Source: Phocaeicola oris (GTDB lineage: Bacteria; Bacteroidota; Bacteroidia; Bacteroidales; Bacteroidaceae). From it: a DNA stretch of 64,000 nucleotides. The stretch is taken from the NCBI RefSeq assembly GCF_021295095.1, contig NZ_JAJLQX010000013.1, positions 30,068 to 94,067 on the forward strand. The letters are read 5' to 3'. Of this stretch, positions 63,886 to 64,000 are shown in pieces. The translations under genes were made by a program, and so were the position numbers. How positions within the stretch are numbered: the stretch's first letter is position 1; every line of letters starts with the position of its first letter. The notes under the pieces were generated by a model that made no database searches, was not told where the DNA came from, and saw only the letters and a program-made list of their open reading frames with translations.

Positions 63886-64000
63886 GATTTTACTAGACAC
63901 TTTTTTGCTACATTAGCTGAACCGGTAGACACTTTTTTCCTTGCCATACTGATTCCCTATACACCATCGAGCAACCCGTGCTGTTTTGATAGACAGTGCA
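63886..64000. other. Foreign-looking sequence that interrupts element E
   Basis: It holds two direct copies of TAGACACTTTTTT (63894 and 63926, 32 bp apart) and no match to the element tail. Such closely spaced end repeats recall termini of some insertion sequences. A terminal dinucleotide or transposase gene cannot be seen because the window ends. Confidence 0.4.

Overview
The window is from a member of the Bacteroidales, most likely Bacteroides or a close relative. The signs are a SusC/SusD pair, NigD-like and other SusD-era lipoproteins, a B. fragilis-type ArgF' (succinyl/acetylornithine carbamoyltransferase), NrfHA with ResB/CcsA, DUF4834, and many promoters of the Bacteroidetes type (TTTG about 19-23 nt before TAnnTTTG) with mostly weak Shine-Dalgarno sites. 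Base composition is moderately AT-rich throughout and most of the content looks like core chromosome.

Layout. 1-2140: tail of a nitronate monooxygenase-like gene, a DUF1080 secreted protein and a repeat element. 2141-4444: GH20 hexosaminidase. 4623-9134: forward run of a PASTA protein, RluD, D-Ala-D-Ala ligase, an acyltransferase and a lipoprotein. 9135-14708: reverse nitrogen-oxide block (nrfH-nrfA-resB-ccsA operon, then the separate hcp gene). 15305-17116: divergent argF' and a HAD phosphatase. 17124-19376: XRE-cupin regulator and acyl-CoA synthetase. 19778-24099: reverse block of aroA, metal-transport permease, tsaE and dinB. 24193-26248: tcdA and a MINPP-type phytase. 26818-32669: pruA, a metallopeptidase-like lipoprotein, a glycyl radical enzyme very like trans-4-hydroxyproline dehydratase, and its activase. 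32670-33584: a tandem duplication holding two 40-codon ORFs, a candidate small RNA, a small protein and tRNA-Lys. 33787-37992: AI-2E-type permease, tdk, rsmI, a coiled-coil lipoprotein and a YjjG-like phosphatase. 38934-44745: SusC, SusD and a third surface lipoprotein. 44879-47865: hflX and fumarase. 48217-52875: M28 peptidase, rsgA, frr, pyrH, C11 peptidase. 53120-53769: a PIN toxin-antitoxin pair with a 41-bp minisatellite behind it. 54147-58747: MATE, birA, yraN, tadA, DUF4834, pssA, psd. 58931-63453: dnaE, thioredoxin and a small conserved protein.

How the genes fit together. HypD, its activase and PruA form a plausible route from trans-4-hydroxyproline through pyrroline-5-carboxylate to glutamate. 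NrfHA with its own haem-attachment genes, next to Hcp, is a module for nitrite, NO and hydroxylamine. Psd/PssA make phosphatidylethanolamine, and PyrH/Frr/RsgA are translation and nucleotide housekeeping.

The most unusual signal is non-coding. At least seven intergenic sites carry arrays with an exact 22-bp period. The units are short dyads of two alternative types (TCATGCGGATGAGTTG-like and GTTTCACnnnnGTGANAC-like). Four of the sites are embedded in longer elements that share a conserved head; three of those also show a shared tail and terminal inverted repeats (TAACGTGAGTTCGACGAA-like). They carry no gene. I do not recognise a described family; they look like MITE/BIME-type non-autonomous elements whose interior is an array of hairpins or protein sites.
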